Shown one piece after another: positions 1 to 13,330 of a stretch of DNA of 64,000 nt. How positions within the stretch are numbered: position 1 is the first letter of the stretch; every line of letters begins with the position of its first letter. The notes under the pieces were generated by a model. The model had not been told where the DNA came from. It saw only the letters and a program-made list of their open reading frames with translations, and searched no databases. Source of the stretch: Mesaphorura yosii (Eukaryota > Arthropoda > Collembola > Poduromorpha > Tullbergiidae); the NCBI GenBank assembly GCA_009869945.1, contig WIXG01000120.1:62001-126000 (forward strand). The letters run 5' to 3'. Position numbers and translations under genes: made by a program.

Positions 1-3000
1 TCAGGGCCCACGTGAACCAACTCCAGGTGGGTGAAACTTCTGGCGAAATCTACAAAAGACATCCTGCAGACAAAAGCGCTTAGTAATTACACACCATCCG
101 CAGGAACATGGAAATAGGCGAAGGCGAATAGTCACGTCAGAATTCTCACCAGAATTCTCCATCGGCCCTCGTTCGGACAGAGAGAACTTCCTTGTCCCTC
201 TCTGGCAGTGATTCCCATTCGATGGACCTTTCGGACCCTGAATAAATGAATCCAAGGAATGTTATCAAAAATGCATTCAGGCGTCCTGACTTGATCTGAG
301 GCTTAAACTCACATGGGCCAATCCATTGGCCTCTTCCCCAGGCACCTCGGAGTCGAACGAGCGGAGTCTCGCCGATCGTCGTCGTGCCATTTCCCAAATC
401 ACGCACTCGAGCCAATCCAGTCACGTCATAAGACGAATGGGTTATTAAGCCGTGCTTGAGTTTCAAGGCTCGTTTTTCGCGTTCCTGCAATCGGCCAAGT
501 GGCAAGTGATAATTTTGTTAACAGCGCAAACATGCAAACTGCCAACATCGTTGAAGACGTGGATACAAAAGCGGTGTGACACGAAGCTGCCAGTCGTGAT
601 TTATTTGGCATGCTGACTTTGCACTTGAATTAACATAATGAACGGCATTCTTTGCTCGTACTAAACTCATAATTAGCAAGTGCTCACTGCTCAGGCAGTT
701 TGCTCTTTCCGTGTCGAGTGTCGGCGCATGCAAATGCTGTGTTAATGAATATTTATTACCGGTAGAATTGATGCGACTATCAGCGTCGATCTCGGCACCG
801 CAGAGTTGAGAACTTGATCTGCGAAAGATAAATTAATTACGAATAAATTCCTGTGCGTACCAAAAAACAATGGTGGATCAAAGATTTTGAGAAAACTTAC
901 ATGTTAGATAACGATCTTGAGTTCCAAGACCAAAGCTCTGAAAACCAATAACCATTATCTTAAAATATTATGCGTGTGATCTGCACGATGTGAGAAATTT
1001 ATGAACCTCTCGGTCTTACCTGAACAATTCCGCCCGTTAAATCTTGGAGGGCTCTCGCACCACTGCCTTCAGTCAAGCGGTCATAACCGCCATACAATCT
1101 GTACATTAAATTGGTCATAATCATAAGCATTATTTTCGCATTAAAATCCTTAAGCTTTTACCCACTTTGCATAAGCTTTTTCGAGAAGGGCCGGCCAGAA
1201 CTCTGCGTGTGAAGGATCTGCCGGCTGAAGCCCCATCGGACGTCCTCTGCACGTCGGAATCCTGTCGTCCACGCAAACCTCGACCCAGGAACCAAACTGC
1301 CAGAAGTGGAACCTGCCAGGCCAGACCAAGTCAAATGTGAGATGATGAACCGGAATGTCACATTTCGCCTTCTTTGACTTGCAAGTGCAAATTATAATTT
1401 ATTGTGCCGTGTTTGCATAATCACTAATCAATGCTACACGCTATACTGCCGCGCTCCGTCACAACTCCCAACATGTGTCATGCCATCGGAGATTCACGTT
1501 AGGCGAGGCTCTGAGCAATTAATCCTCGGAGTAGTGCAGAATCCCAGAGAGTGAACTACTTGCACTTTTTCACTTTTCTGACACCGCCAGTTGGCAAATC
1601 CATGAATAATGGCCGGTTTTGTTTGTTTAATCTGCTAAAGACAAATCTACTCCGCACCGGCCGGTCGGCACGCAGCAAATGCTGTAAATTATGTCCGGCC
1701 GTGTACTTCAGATTCTGCGTAATTTATGCTTTCAGGCTTTCAACCTCACAGCGCAGCGCTGCAAGGGCTGCAACTTGTACTCTACAAGTCTGAAGGAAAG
1801 GGGCAAAGTCGCTTCGTTTCACGGGAGTAAGTAATAAACAAGTAATTGCAGCATTAATTCTCCCGACATGAACAAGAAAAGCGGATTTTGCTGATAACAA
1901 ATTGCAGTTCTTGATCTGGCCGATAAACAAACTAAAAGCCTTTCACGCGATGAACTTTGCAGTTTGCAGTGAAGTGTTGCTGATTTAATAAATAATCCTG
2001 GGTAAAACTTTTAGCGCTTGGTGCTCGTGCTTATTGTTGACTTAATATTTTCATTTGCATTGCATTACCTGAATATTCCGCAGTATCCCTGGTCAAACGT
2101 CTGGTCGAGTGGGACGACACGTTCGAGGAGCCGCGGACTGGTCGCTAAAGTTGTTAGTGCGAGAAGAAGCCATACATCGCCGCATAATCCGGTTTCAATG
2201 GGAATCTTCCAACACATTTCTCCCGCAAACCTCGGATGTGTGGTCAGCTCCTGCGAGCAGCAACAATACGTCAATCTGACCATCAATTTCACTTGCTTCA
2301 CGCAAAGATCGCACAGGAACCATAACTCGTGGGCAAATGAATGACCGACCAACGCAGTTTTGCTCATCCGCAATCACAAACAAGTCGAATTAACAAGATA
2401 AAGGGAAATTATGTACATGAAAATCGAATTTGGAATCGTTGTTTGAAATGTCAAACAACTCCGTGCGAGACGCCGCTTTCAGTGCCTGCTTTGGGCAACT
2501 CCTTGGAATTTACAGCAAAATAATTCCTTAATTTACAAGCACCTCCGACATGTAGTAAAAAGAAAAGGTTACGGCCTGCCTTAAAAGGTAAATGCCGAAA
2601 CCGCAAAAGGTGAGGGCTACAACTTGTGAACTTTTGCTTTTGATTGTCTGCGGCTACCGTTTTTCTTCAGATAATAGGAACCGTTTTCGTCACGCCACGT
2701 TACGTGGTTTACGTTATCATTCTCTCTTTGGTATCAATAAATTTCTCAACATTTCTCACAGCGGTCTATTAATTTATCAATTACGTTGGATACCTCTTGC
2801 GAATTGCGATCTGCATGCTACATTTTTAAGTATCGACTGCAAATAAAATGAAATCGAAATTGGAGATGTGTCGATTTCATCTCACGTTTCTTATCTCACG
2901 TATCAACCTTCTTCGGCACGACGTATGCAAATTTCAAGTCATGAACTCGTATGATTTATGCTGATGAGCGTAATTCGTAACATCGCATTCGCATCGCATT

Positions 3001-6000
3001 CTGGCATTTCCTTTTACGATGATATCGCTCGAATTCTTGTGAGTTCTTCTCTGTTCTGTTTGCCAACAACTACAAAACAAGCAACTTACGCGAGGCCTCA
3101 GCCAGACGATTGGGTAGGAAGACTTCTTCGACTTGGGCAGCAATTTGTAGGACGGAGCGAAATCTGGATCTTCCCAAATGCAAGCTCGTTCGATGCACTG
3201 CCGTCGCAGTTTCTGGTAGGGAGTTGGCGGACGAGTTGTTCCATTTCGCTCGGCCGTCCAATATCTGCAAACCGCAAATTGCAAATAAAAAATAATTCCG
3301 CACTGCAATCTACATGTAAATTAAATCTCACTTGACATATAATTTAGTAGTCTATTGTTCAAGATTTAGGACCGGCGCAAAAAGTAAAAAAAAATCTTCC
3401 CGCAGGTAGAAAATATTTCCTCGCATACGAAACTACGAATTTTATGATCCATACGCTCTCCTCTCGAAAACAATTAAGAGAAAACAAAGAAATAATTAAA
3501 ATTAATATGCATGCAATAAATAACTTGTGAGAATTTACAATTCATGAGCCGTGCCGTCGCTGAAGAAGCCGGGAAGTGGCCCAAACTTGTTCCCGTTTGG
3601 TCTCAAGCGGTGTTGAGTAGATTTTCGTGTTTCAGAGATCTTTCATCTTATCGTAAACGTGTAAACGATATAAATCAAAGCAGCCCAGCGCAGCGCCCAG
3701 CAGCAGCATGTGATTGGGTTCCAGTTCTAGTCGCCTCAATTTTTAAGCTGCTGCAATTTGTGCCGTGGGGATTTGTTACTTGATCGCAGGCACCGCAACC
3801 CAAGTGAATCTGAGCCGAGCCTCAAATTATAGGTTGCGTATGAATAATTTGTTTGCTGAAGTGAAACTCAGCTTCTCGCAGATTCACACTCGCATCATTC
3901 ACGGCTTTGCTTTGGGTGCGGGCTATAAATGGCCGACCGACCAACGCAACTTCGGGGCACGCCATGAATCACCACGCACGACGTTGTGGGTCGTCACGAC
4001 CCTCGCTTCATTGACGGACGTGAAACGTGAAGCAAATTGAATACACGAGGCATTTAATCATAATCATACGTGGATGCAAACTCAAATTCATAATAAATTT
4101 TTTTTGTTTTTGTGTGATACGAGAAACCTAATCACTAAAAATTGCGTGCGGCATGCACAATGGACCTGTGTTGCGTCTCTCGCACTTCATTATTGAGGAA
4201 GAGGATTTTCACACACACATTTGCTTTCCACGTTGCCAATTTCTTAATCATCTGTCAAATTGTCACCGCCAATTCCAATCAGCTTCCTCCGTCCGACTGC
4301 AATTGCCCACTACTTTCATATTTCAATTTCGAGTTGACGAGACAAAGACAAAAACGACAAAAAGTGACAGTCAAGAGATTAAAATGAAATGATTCATAAT
4401 TTCATTCGTCCATTCGAATTGCGAATGGCAAGTTCCGAGGTTGCCGACGCGTCTTGCGGAATTGTGGCCGTAATTTCTTTCTTATTGCGACTGCGGTCGC
4501 TTTCACGGTCAAATTTCGCCGTTAATCGTGGATGGTTGGGGAGCAAATCAAGAAGCTCAAATTTGTTCGCTTCGCAGTGCAATGTGGCAATGTGGACTCG
4601 CCTTCATTTGCGCCGCCGCGTTTCTCTTCGTTTCGCATTTAGTATTTTTTGCAGACGCACCGACAGCCGCGATAAATGAACGTGTTGTTCTGGTTGGTGA
4701 GATGAGAGGAAGTAAATTAGCACGTAAGTAATACTGATGATGAGTGTCAAAAGAATTTTTTGTAGCATGAAGAGATTAGCAGCAACAATATTACAACATA
4801 ATTTTCAAATCATTCGACTCGTAAGAAAAGAAGTCTCGATTCTGCTGCTAACCGGCAATCTGTCACGCTTGAAATTTCGTAAACGACTGCAACTGAATGT
4901 GTGCGTGGATTTCTTTCGCATAACTGTATTGACTCAGCAATCCTACGGTGCAAGGTAACTCGACAACGAGAAATGCGATCGAGTTTCAGTTTCTGGTTCA
5001 GACGCAGTTGACACCTGAACCCTGGCTTGACTTGGCTTTGACAGGAGATCAGTCATGCTGCAAACTGCAAATTCTCATCACATGTCGTTAAGACTCGAGC
5101 TTCGAGCATCTTCCGGCCCGGCCGGCACCGGTTCCCAGTTGAATAAGAAGTATTTCAACTACACCACGTTTGAATAATTACTGTGTGAATGAAAGGAAGT
5201 TCATTTGCAAACAATGCGCTATTGTAAGCAGTAAGCGAGAAGTGTGCGAGATTTCGCTTTCGTAATTTTGCATTCCGCATAGTTTTACGTGATGAGTAAA
5301 ATAAAAGTACCTGACATAAGGGTCGAGAATCGTGAAACTTTTGACGTACCTTGACAATGTAGACAAATCCGGGCGAAACGTGGACGGGCCGTGCCCATTC
5401 TGAAGGTGCCCGTTTGTGAGGTGACCATTCGGTGGGCCGTGGCCATTCATCCGCTGTCGAGTGTTTCCTCCATCTGAAAATTGCAAATAGTACACAAGCA
5501 TTGCATTATTACATAATTAAGTAGAGCTTTTGGAATTGCATCGCGGTTGAACTTTGACATTCAAGGCAAAGGTTATTTCCCTCAAATCCCGTGTTGATTG
5601 CTTTGCTATGCTTGCCAATTGCCAATGAGCATCGCAGGTATCCTTTTTCGTGTTTTCAGTGCTCTTTTTATACTTTCGATTTTATATTCTGGATTTACCA
5701 AGTTTTACAAAGCGTCATGGTCTGACTCACATGAGTTCAACTCTACGTAGCAGCTAGCAGACTTTTCATCGTTGCTTCGTTGCTTCACATTGAAAAGGAA
5801 TTAAACGGAAAATCTCTTCAGAGCTCAAACTCGACCTTTCAGACTTGAAAACTATTCGGTGTCGGTCGCTGAGTTTCCATCCATCAAGTTCATTTCACGA
5901 ATAATTACCCACTGCGCGTTGCATAACGTTAACTTCGCGTTGTAGAATTCGCCAATTTGCTCGACATCATGCTTGGGGTCAGCAGTCAGCGTAACGTGTA

Positions 6001-9000
6001 ATCAGACGGAGGCATTAATTTGGCGAATCTCGACTGCCGCTGCGGATTATTAGTCTCCGGCGGTTGGTGCCACAATTTTACAATTTCGTACCGAAAATAA
6101 TTGAATCGAATTGCGAGTTTATTTTCTTTCGCACATCATTTCTTTCTCGTACTTTTGCACATGACTTGACGAGCTATTTCGTTCGTTCACCCTGCAAACC
6201 GCCCCGCTTTATGGAGACGTGTTTGCCTTCACGTTTTTCAGCTAAACACGAACGTCGAACTGACTCGAAAGCGTCTCGTCTGCATCTTCCGAAACTTCCT
6301 TTCCTTTGAAGGTTGATCTCTTTTACAGGCTGTACTTCTTTTCATCATCTCGTTCTTGTTCTCATCCCGTCGCTCGCACTTTTTATAGCAGCGCAGCGCC
6401 TGACTGCGACTGCGACTGCGCTGCGGCGAGGAAGACGCAGCGAGGCTCTGCACTGATAAAAGAAGTCCCACAGAGTTTAACATAATTTTTTGGTGTTTAT
6501 GCAGAAGAAAAGAATTACAATTGGCAATTGCAATTATTATTATTGCAACAACGAGAGACACGTTTCTGCGTGGTTGAATTTGTACGTCGTGTTCCTCTCC
6601 ATCCAGTTCGTGCTCACTGTTCCGGCCTCGCGGCCCGCAATTCGCCAACATCATCCCGCTTCAAGTGGCAATTCAACACTCGCAATTCGCAAACCGGCAG
6701 ACAAGCCAAAGCAAAGTCTTGGCCATGACAAGTCAGCAGTTAAAAGAGCACGCAAACCAAAATCCTGCGCCAAATGGAAGGATTGTGGTTAAAACCTTCC
6801 TTTGCCTTTCCCCTGCTCACTCTAATTGACAAATGCTGTCCATTTCTGCAATTGCGATTTGGGATTCGCAATTCCTTTCCAAGCCCCGCATTGCCTTTGC
6901 TAAATAAATGTTGACACTACATTCAACACTCATGAAGTAATGAGAGCCACTTTACGCCAGAATTCTCAAGTGTCCTTCTGTAACACTGCTCACTGCTACC
7001 AAAAATGATATTCGTGAGAAAATTCTTGACTTCGTTCCCTGACGCTGCAATGATTTAATATGAATTTCAACTCACTTCCAATCACGCATCATGCTGTGTA
7101 AGACGAGTTCTCATCAGAAAGACATAAGTTATTGAAGCTGGTCAACCAGCTGGTCAGTAAAGGAACGAATTTTTCATCTCGTCATCAACTTTTTAATGTC
7201 CTTCCTCGGACTGTAATTATTTCATCATCATCTGGATCAACAACAATTAATTGACAGACCCAGTTTCAAATTTCAGAAGACCAATCAAGGCTAACGCCAT
7301 GAAACGAATGCACTTTCTTAATTCTCAATGCTTAACCCACGCGCTGGGCAATGTGATTCTTCGCATCTTCGCATGTCAAAACCGATCAAAATTTAATTAT
7401 CTCATCTGCGTTTGCTCACGAAACTGTTTCAGTCTTGCGTGATGACGACCTTGGCGTACTTTCTAACAGACGCGAAACGCATTACGAGTACGCTTAACCT
7501 CTGACCCTCCACTCACGATTTGTGCTATTTTTCGTATCATCTTTTACTCTTTGCATTGTGGTTTAAAGTGTGAATCATGTTACTTTTGTTTTGCCCCACG
7601 GCCTATTTTTACAAGCCCTAGTCAAGTTGAAGTTTTTTAAATTGGATCGGAACAAGTTTTAAATGCCGAATGTGAAATGACATGAAGAAGACAGCAGCTG
7701 TATCATTACGCATTAAATATGGTTATTATTCGTTTCAATCGTGCCGTGGGCTGAGCAGCATTTCGGACCAGGAAGATGTCTTCATCTCAAATGCTTTAAA
7801 TACAAGTTCGAGATGCTGGAAGCAAACTTAAATTAAATTCTCAATCCCGAAAGAATTCGAGGAGGACGTCATATCGCCCTTAATGACTTTGCTTGTCTTG
7901 ATGTGATGTTTTGGGAGAAGTCAAAAATTAAACATCAACAATTCTGTACGTGAACGGTGAATATTGGCCGCTGCCGACGGCAGCTGCCAAATTAGGAATG
8001 CATTTAGTAGTTAAGCAGTTTTCTTTTAGGCGACGGCATCGTAAAAGGTGATGAATTTTTAGTACTTTACATTTGGCTTTGTAATTAACTTTCGTACGTA
8101 AATATTCAGCCTCAGCCTGTCTTCACGCAGCGCGGCGGAAATGAAGAAGTTCCTATTTGGTATGCATTTAGAGAACTTTCGTACATCGCAATGTAATTAT
8201 TCGCATGCGAGGTTTGTTTTACCGCTTTACGTGATCGCGAGGCCAGCAATCATTTCACTTGACAGCACACTTTAAAGTACAGCTATTTCTGTACGGAGCC
8301 ACGCTGCACTTACCGGGGAGTCAGTCAAATTGCACTAACGAAGAAGGAGCGTTGTTAATGACCAACAATGTTACGTACTGTGAATGCGATCTAAATACTC
8401 ATTCAGACCGACTAATCGACCATCTTTACTCTTTATCGAAGATGCGCATCGGTATTCGACATCGGCATTATTTAGGTAGTAAATTAGAAGCAGTAACGGA
8501 AAGCGTCAGTTAACCAGCGTCGGTGTGAATGAGAAGTGAAAGGAATTTAGCTACCATACTCAGAAAGACAAGACTACAAGACACTTATCCATTGTTTCCT
8601 TTAATCAACATGATTTGCGGAATCCAAGCTTAGATTCATTAACAGCCGTCGTCATCGTCAGCTCATTTGTAAGTTTACACCTGCGAACTTATCAGACTGA
8701 AAGTGAGACTCTTTGGAATTTTGTACTGCAACCGCAAGCTACTGCAACTGGTCTTTTACATTTGACTAGGGACTCTGATGAGATATTAATAGACTTTGTG
8801 CAGTGCAGGGCTTATTAATTTTGTATTTTATCTGATCATTACGAGACGGGCGATGGCGATGATGATGCGACAAGTAACAAGCTGCTCAGCCAAACCCTTT
8901 CAATTTGTGTAGTCATTCATTCTTCATCATTCTTTTTGTGATGTAATTCGCAAATTGTGAGAAGTCAGTCAGCTACCTGCTGCCTTCTGGTTTGCAATTA

Positions 9001-10996
9001 GCCTGGTTAGCTCAAATTCTCAATAACTCAACTCCCACGGTATAGGGTATCATTTAAATCAATCGACAATTTTGTGCCTGCTGCAACCTGCAACCTGCTG
9101 TATTGTAAATGTAAACTTTGGATTAAGGCTGACTAATAAGGACTAAGCAAGCCAAATATTTATGCAACTGGCATTTAAGAGAAAGTTTTACATAATAAAA
9201 TGCATTGTGTATTAATTTTGGGTACGTCAGCAATAATAATACCTCTTTTTGTATTTCCGCTGATGAAAGCCAGCGATAGCCATGCTTCATGCACTTTAAA
9301 CCAACCACGCTGTCGTGGCTTACTTGCGTCTCATTTACGAGGGCCGAGCGGAGCAATAAAAGCATTGCATTGTTGATTGTTGTGAGAGCCTACTTAACAA
9401 AAGAAAAGAACCGGAATTCATACACCAACCAAATCAAATTGCTCTTTGTCATTTTAATAACTTGTGTTTGTCTGCTTTATTCGCCGGTTATTACTCATAT
9501 TTCTCATAAGTCATGAAGCAACGCGTACGATAAAGACACAATCACAGATACAAAATGTAATTATGCGTGGCCGCATGCGTAGGGCAGCCACGGCCTGTAA
9601 TTAATGCATTTATCATTCATTCGACTCGGTACAACACGGCAGAAGATGGACGGCAATAACAAATATTCGCTGGTAAAAACCGTGTGTCAAGTGCGGTAAA
9701 CACGTTACATTTGTAAACGTGCCCGCCCGGTCCGTGTTGAACATGCCATTGTGTCTGTATTCTGTAAGAAAAAGAATTATACGGGACGCGACCGCGGACG
9801 TGGACGAAGTCAAGTCTACTACATTCATTCATTTTCTACCTGGCCTGGGATAATTATTCCGCTCATAATCATAACATAACATTAGTTTGTGCGTTGCGTT
9901 ATGTGAACATTATCTTCTTCGATGACGATGACTCTGCGCTTCAACAGTGTTCGTCTTTGGCACTGCACTGCATTTGGAAGAAGGCAGCTTGGATGAATGC
10001 ACTTCCATTTCCGCATAGCGCAGCTCGTGATTAACTCTTTGCCCGTCCCCATTCTTGTAGTATATCTTGTTGACTTGTTGTGAATCTCGGCTCCGAATTG
10101 GAATTCGCGGACTCGGCGATTCACAATTCACAACTTCCCATTTAACAATGAATAACTGTACTTGGCCTGGTCCTCAATGGTTTATAATTAGCACTTGCAG
10201 GTAAGAACGCAAAAGCAACAAGTGCCGGCCAGCCAGCTGAATCTCAACAACAACAAAGCTACCGAATGGCGAATGGCAAAGGCGATTGACGGATATTGTC
10301 AGGCTTGATTAACATTCACACGAGACAAGAAATCTCCACGAGGCACTTGTCCGAGTTCATCCTCGCTCCTCGGACAGGTTGTTCTTTGCATGCTTGAGAG
10401 CAATAAGCAATTCGATCCTACATACAAGCAACACGCGGTTCTTCGTCTTATTCACCATTCATCAATTAAGCCAACATGAGTTTTCACTTTATGAATTATT
10501 TAGTAGAATGATAATGTTTGTTGTATCAATTACAAAAGACCCATTCACATCGACGGGAATCAGGAAACTCTCTTCCACGTTCACGTCTTCATCTTGTGTT
10601 AAACACCCATTTTTTACTCTTTGCCTTTGCTGTTTTGCTTTTGCAATTATGTCAATCCTTAAATGGCGATTTTTGATGAGGAGATTATAAATTGAATGAA
10701 AGCTAACGGTGAAGATTAGCGAGGGATTTCTGCTATTCTGCGTGTATTTCGTGCATGCGTCGCACTTTAACATAATAAATTTATAAACTGGCCATAAATA
10801 CGAAATAAATTACGAAATTACTCCAATAAAGGCAAGTGGCAAATGTTTTCGTGTTTTTCGTAATAAAATCTTCCCTTGTCTGTCCTGAACTAAGCGCGTG
10901 GTGTAAAATATGCGAGTAATTAGAAAAAATAGATAATTTGGATTCGAGCTTACTTGGCAGCGTTCCGTTGGCCCTCAAAACTCCGTTCGGCCTCAT
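1..10996 (-). CDS. Calpain-like cysteine pseudoprotease (Calpain C type), 5' part, truncated by window edge
   Basis: Eleven exons chain in one frame: 10996-10954, 5473-5350, 3264-3090, 2250-2069, 1312-1166, 1098-1020, 937-901, 818-760, 484-313, 237-150 and 63-1, giving about 389 residues before the left edge. The N-terminus (about 1-50) is a low-complexity NG/NGH-rich leader. The calpain core follows: WEDPDF, WLRPRE, LLERVVP, FWQFGSWVEV, FWPALLEKAYAK, YGGYDRLTEGS, DLTGG, WGRGQWIGPWS, DGEFWMSF. Calpains are Ca2+-dependent cytosolic Cys proteases, but this one lacks the triad: the active Cys context reads CGDVWLL (Val140), the His position reads Ser299 (GLITHSSYDVT), and the Asn position reads Gly329 (RLRGAWG). 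It should therefore be catalytically inactive, as is known for Drosophila Calpain C. The C2-like and any EF-hand domains lie outside the window. The start is the first in-frame ATG; extra 5' UTR exons are possible. Confidence 0.93.
5474..10953 (-). other. Long first intron of the calpain-like gene
   Basis: This 5.5 kb stretch joins the 43-nt start exon (donor GTAAGC) to exon 2 (acceptor after AATTTTCAG). Phase agrees: the start exon ends one base into a codon and exon 2 completes it as Asn, continuing the NG-rich leader. I found no coding exon, RNA gene or transposon in it. Its open frames show no homology or splice continuity. Its size contrasts with the 60-90 nt introns of the neighbouring genes, and long first introns often carry regulatory elements, but I cannot point to one. 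Confidence 0.6.
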
Positions 10997-13252
10997 TGAA
11001 TGCGTAGTACTTTGATGGCTCCAATGATTTAGTCCAAGAACGTGTCCAATTCCGTAGAATTAAATGTACGTCTCACTAACTTTGGCTTTGGCATTTTGAC
11101 ATGTCTCACAAATTACGAGTCTCACTTTGTACATTTTGTAACGTGGAAGGCAAAATAGGCCGGTCAGCAAAAAGGATTTTTGGATTTATCAGTTAAAGTC
11201 TGAGTTTTATTTCGTTAACGGAGCTTTTATAGTCTGAGACATGCGTCTCCTTCAACTTCAACAAAACTGAAACCAGAAAATTGCAAGAGCAAAAGGTGGA
11301 GGGCGACGGCGATAATTCTGAAAGGACTTCACAAGTCGCTTCGTCGTCTTGAAGCTTGAAAACAAGTCCAGTCAGTTTGCAATCAAATCTCCACTTGTCT
11401 CACGTCTCACATGAAGAATGTCAACAATAGTCTGGGCCTGGGAAACTTAGCACGCCTTCATCACTTAACACGTTCGCTTGCGTTTATAATCCCAATAAAT
11501 AATGCAGTTAAGTGTCAAACTATTATCAGAACAAATAAATACAGTTTATAGACGGGGCACTGGCTTGCAGTTTTCCGGGACCCCACTGCATGGCAGGAAT
11601 GGCAGGATTAAGGACAAAACTGGATTCCGGATTATAAACTCGACAAGAAGTGCGAATAAGAATCAAGACTTGATGAGGAACAGTGCCGGAAGGTCCTGCA
11701 TTCCTTTGACGGCACACAGACACACTCAGAACTTGGGACTTGAATTTAAAAAGACTTTTATCCTGCCACGCACACTTTCAATTCCATAACAAACCGGACA
11801 TTCTGGACTGGAAGCGTCTTCTTGCAAGTCTTGTAAATTCGCGTATAGTATCAATTCACAACTCCAAACACTTCACAATGTAAATGCTCTTCGCGCAAAA
11901 TTAAATGCAGTGCGTTCGTGTTGCTTCTCACCCTGCAACTGGTCACGTCTTTTTCTCACAGCAGTGCGAGAACTTTTCGGTCGCGAGTCTTCATCGCATT
12001 GTTATCTGTTGTGTCTGGTCGAGGTTCCTTTTCCTCGTTATCCTTATTGTACTGCATTGTTGAGCGCGTCTTGCGTACTCGCATTCGTTGTTGCGTACCT
12101 GTCCTGTCCGTGAGACGAGTTGCGAGCTTCCCTTCCCAAATTCTCAACTTGTATCTCTTTTGATATCACACTACTGCTGCTAAGTCTCAACAATGCATTG
12201 CAATGCAAGTGGCAAGTACGCATGGTGGATGTGGATAGGAACTTGAAAACGAACAACCAAAACTGCATTGTGTTACGCAACAGAGTTAAGTAACAAATTC
12301 TAATAAAGAAAACAGTGCTGTGTAGCAAACTGCGACATGTGTCCGTGCATTGTTTCAGGTGCATTGTTACATAACTTCACTTCTGTCCCTTCCCGTTTCT
12401 GCAACCAGTCAGTCAGTGACTCATGCGTCATGCCGCCACGCCTGCCGGGACTCCAAAACAATGAAGTAGTGCGTAGTGTCTGTTTCCTGTGGTAATGAGC
12501 TTGAAACTCGCTCGCTCGTCGATTTTTCGTCTGCTTTTCGATGTATTCCCAATTTTACGTACAGCTTGCTTATGTAAGAAGCAAGAGCAATTCATCAAAA
12601 TGCGGAGAGCAGAACTTTAAATGCTAGTATTTGAGGAATTTACCGCATCTGCGTAGGCAGGACATAAGAACGCCAAAAATTTATTCGTGCAAAAACAGAA
12701 AGGTTTACAGTTTGGTTAGGCTTTGCGTTGCTAATTACTTCTCGTGTGCTCAGAAGCTTCTCCGACGTGTGGACCCTTCGCCTTATTTTTGGTCGAGAAA
12801 CGTGAAAAATGTGTGATTTGCACAAACTCGGGCATGGACTAATTAAATTACGCTATAAGAACATTCGAATGCAAATATTTGTTCAAGACGCAACAAAAGG
12901 ATGAGAGAATACACAAAGGCTGTTTCAGCACAAACGGGAACGGCATTTTTTAACGATTGTAATACAACCAGTTACATTGTAGATTGCACGGTGACGGTGA
13001 CAGAGAGAAGCGGAGAATAAAATACGTTTTGATTTACTGCACTGGTCATTTGAATTTTAAGAGCAAAAACAAAGACAATTTCAAGATGAATGGATTCGGT
13101 TCACTAATTCACAGTCCGTTGAACTTCAGACGTGTTGTATAAGATCGAGGCTTTGTTGCCTGCCGATACAGTGGCCCATTTTCCATTCCCGAATTCGTGT
13201 CGTCATTTGAGCACTGCCACAATTGCAGTCTTTCATGCACGCAGAATTTTGA
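10997..13252. other. Intergenic region upstream of calpain, downstream of hexosaminidase
   Basis: This stretch lies between the calpain start codon and the hexosaminidase poly(A) signal, both genes being on the minus strand. It should hold the calpain promoter and any 5' UTR exons. I see no coding exon, RNA gene or repeat that I can support. Confidence 0.5.
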
Positions 13253-13258
13253 TTTATT
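13253..13258 (-). promoter_or_regulatory. Poly(A) signal AATAAA for hexosaminidase
   Basis: A canonical AATAAA on the minus strand, 73-78 nt downstream of the hexosaminidase stop codon. Confidence 0.6.
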
Positions 13259-13330
13259 CAATTAAAATCGATCGCAATGGCAAAGAGCCGAAGCCGAACA
13301 TGATGAGTTCGTTGTCCATTCGACTAGAAC

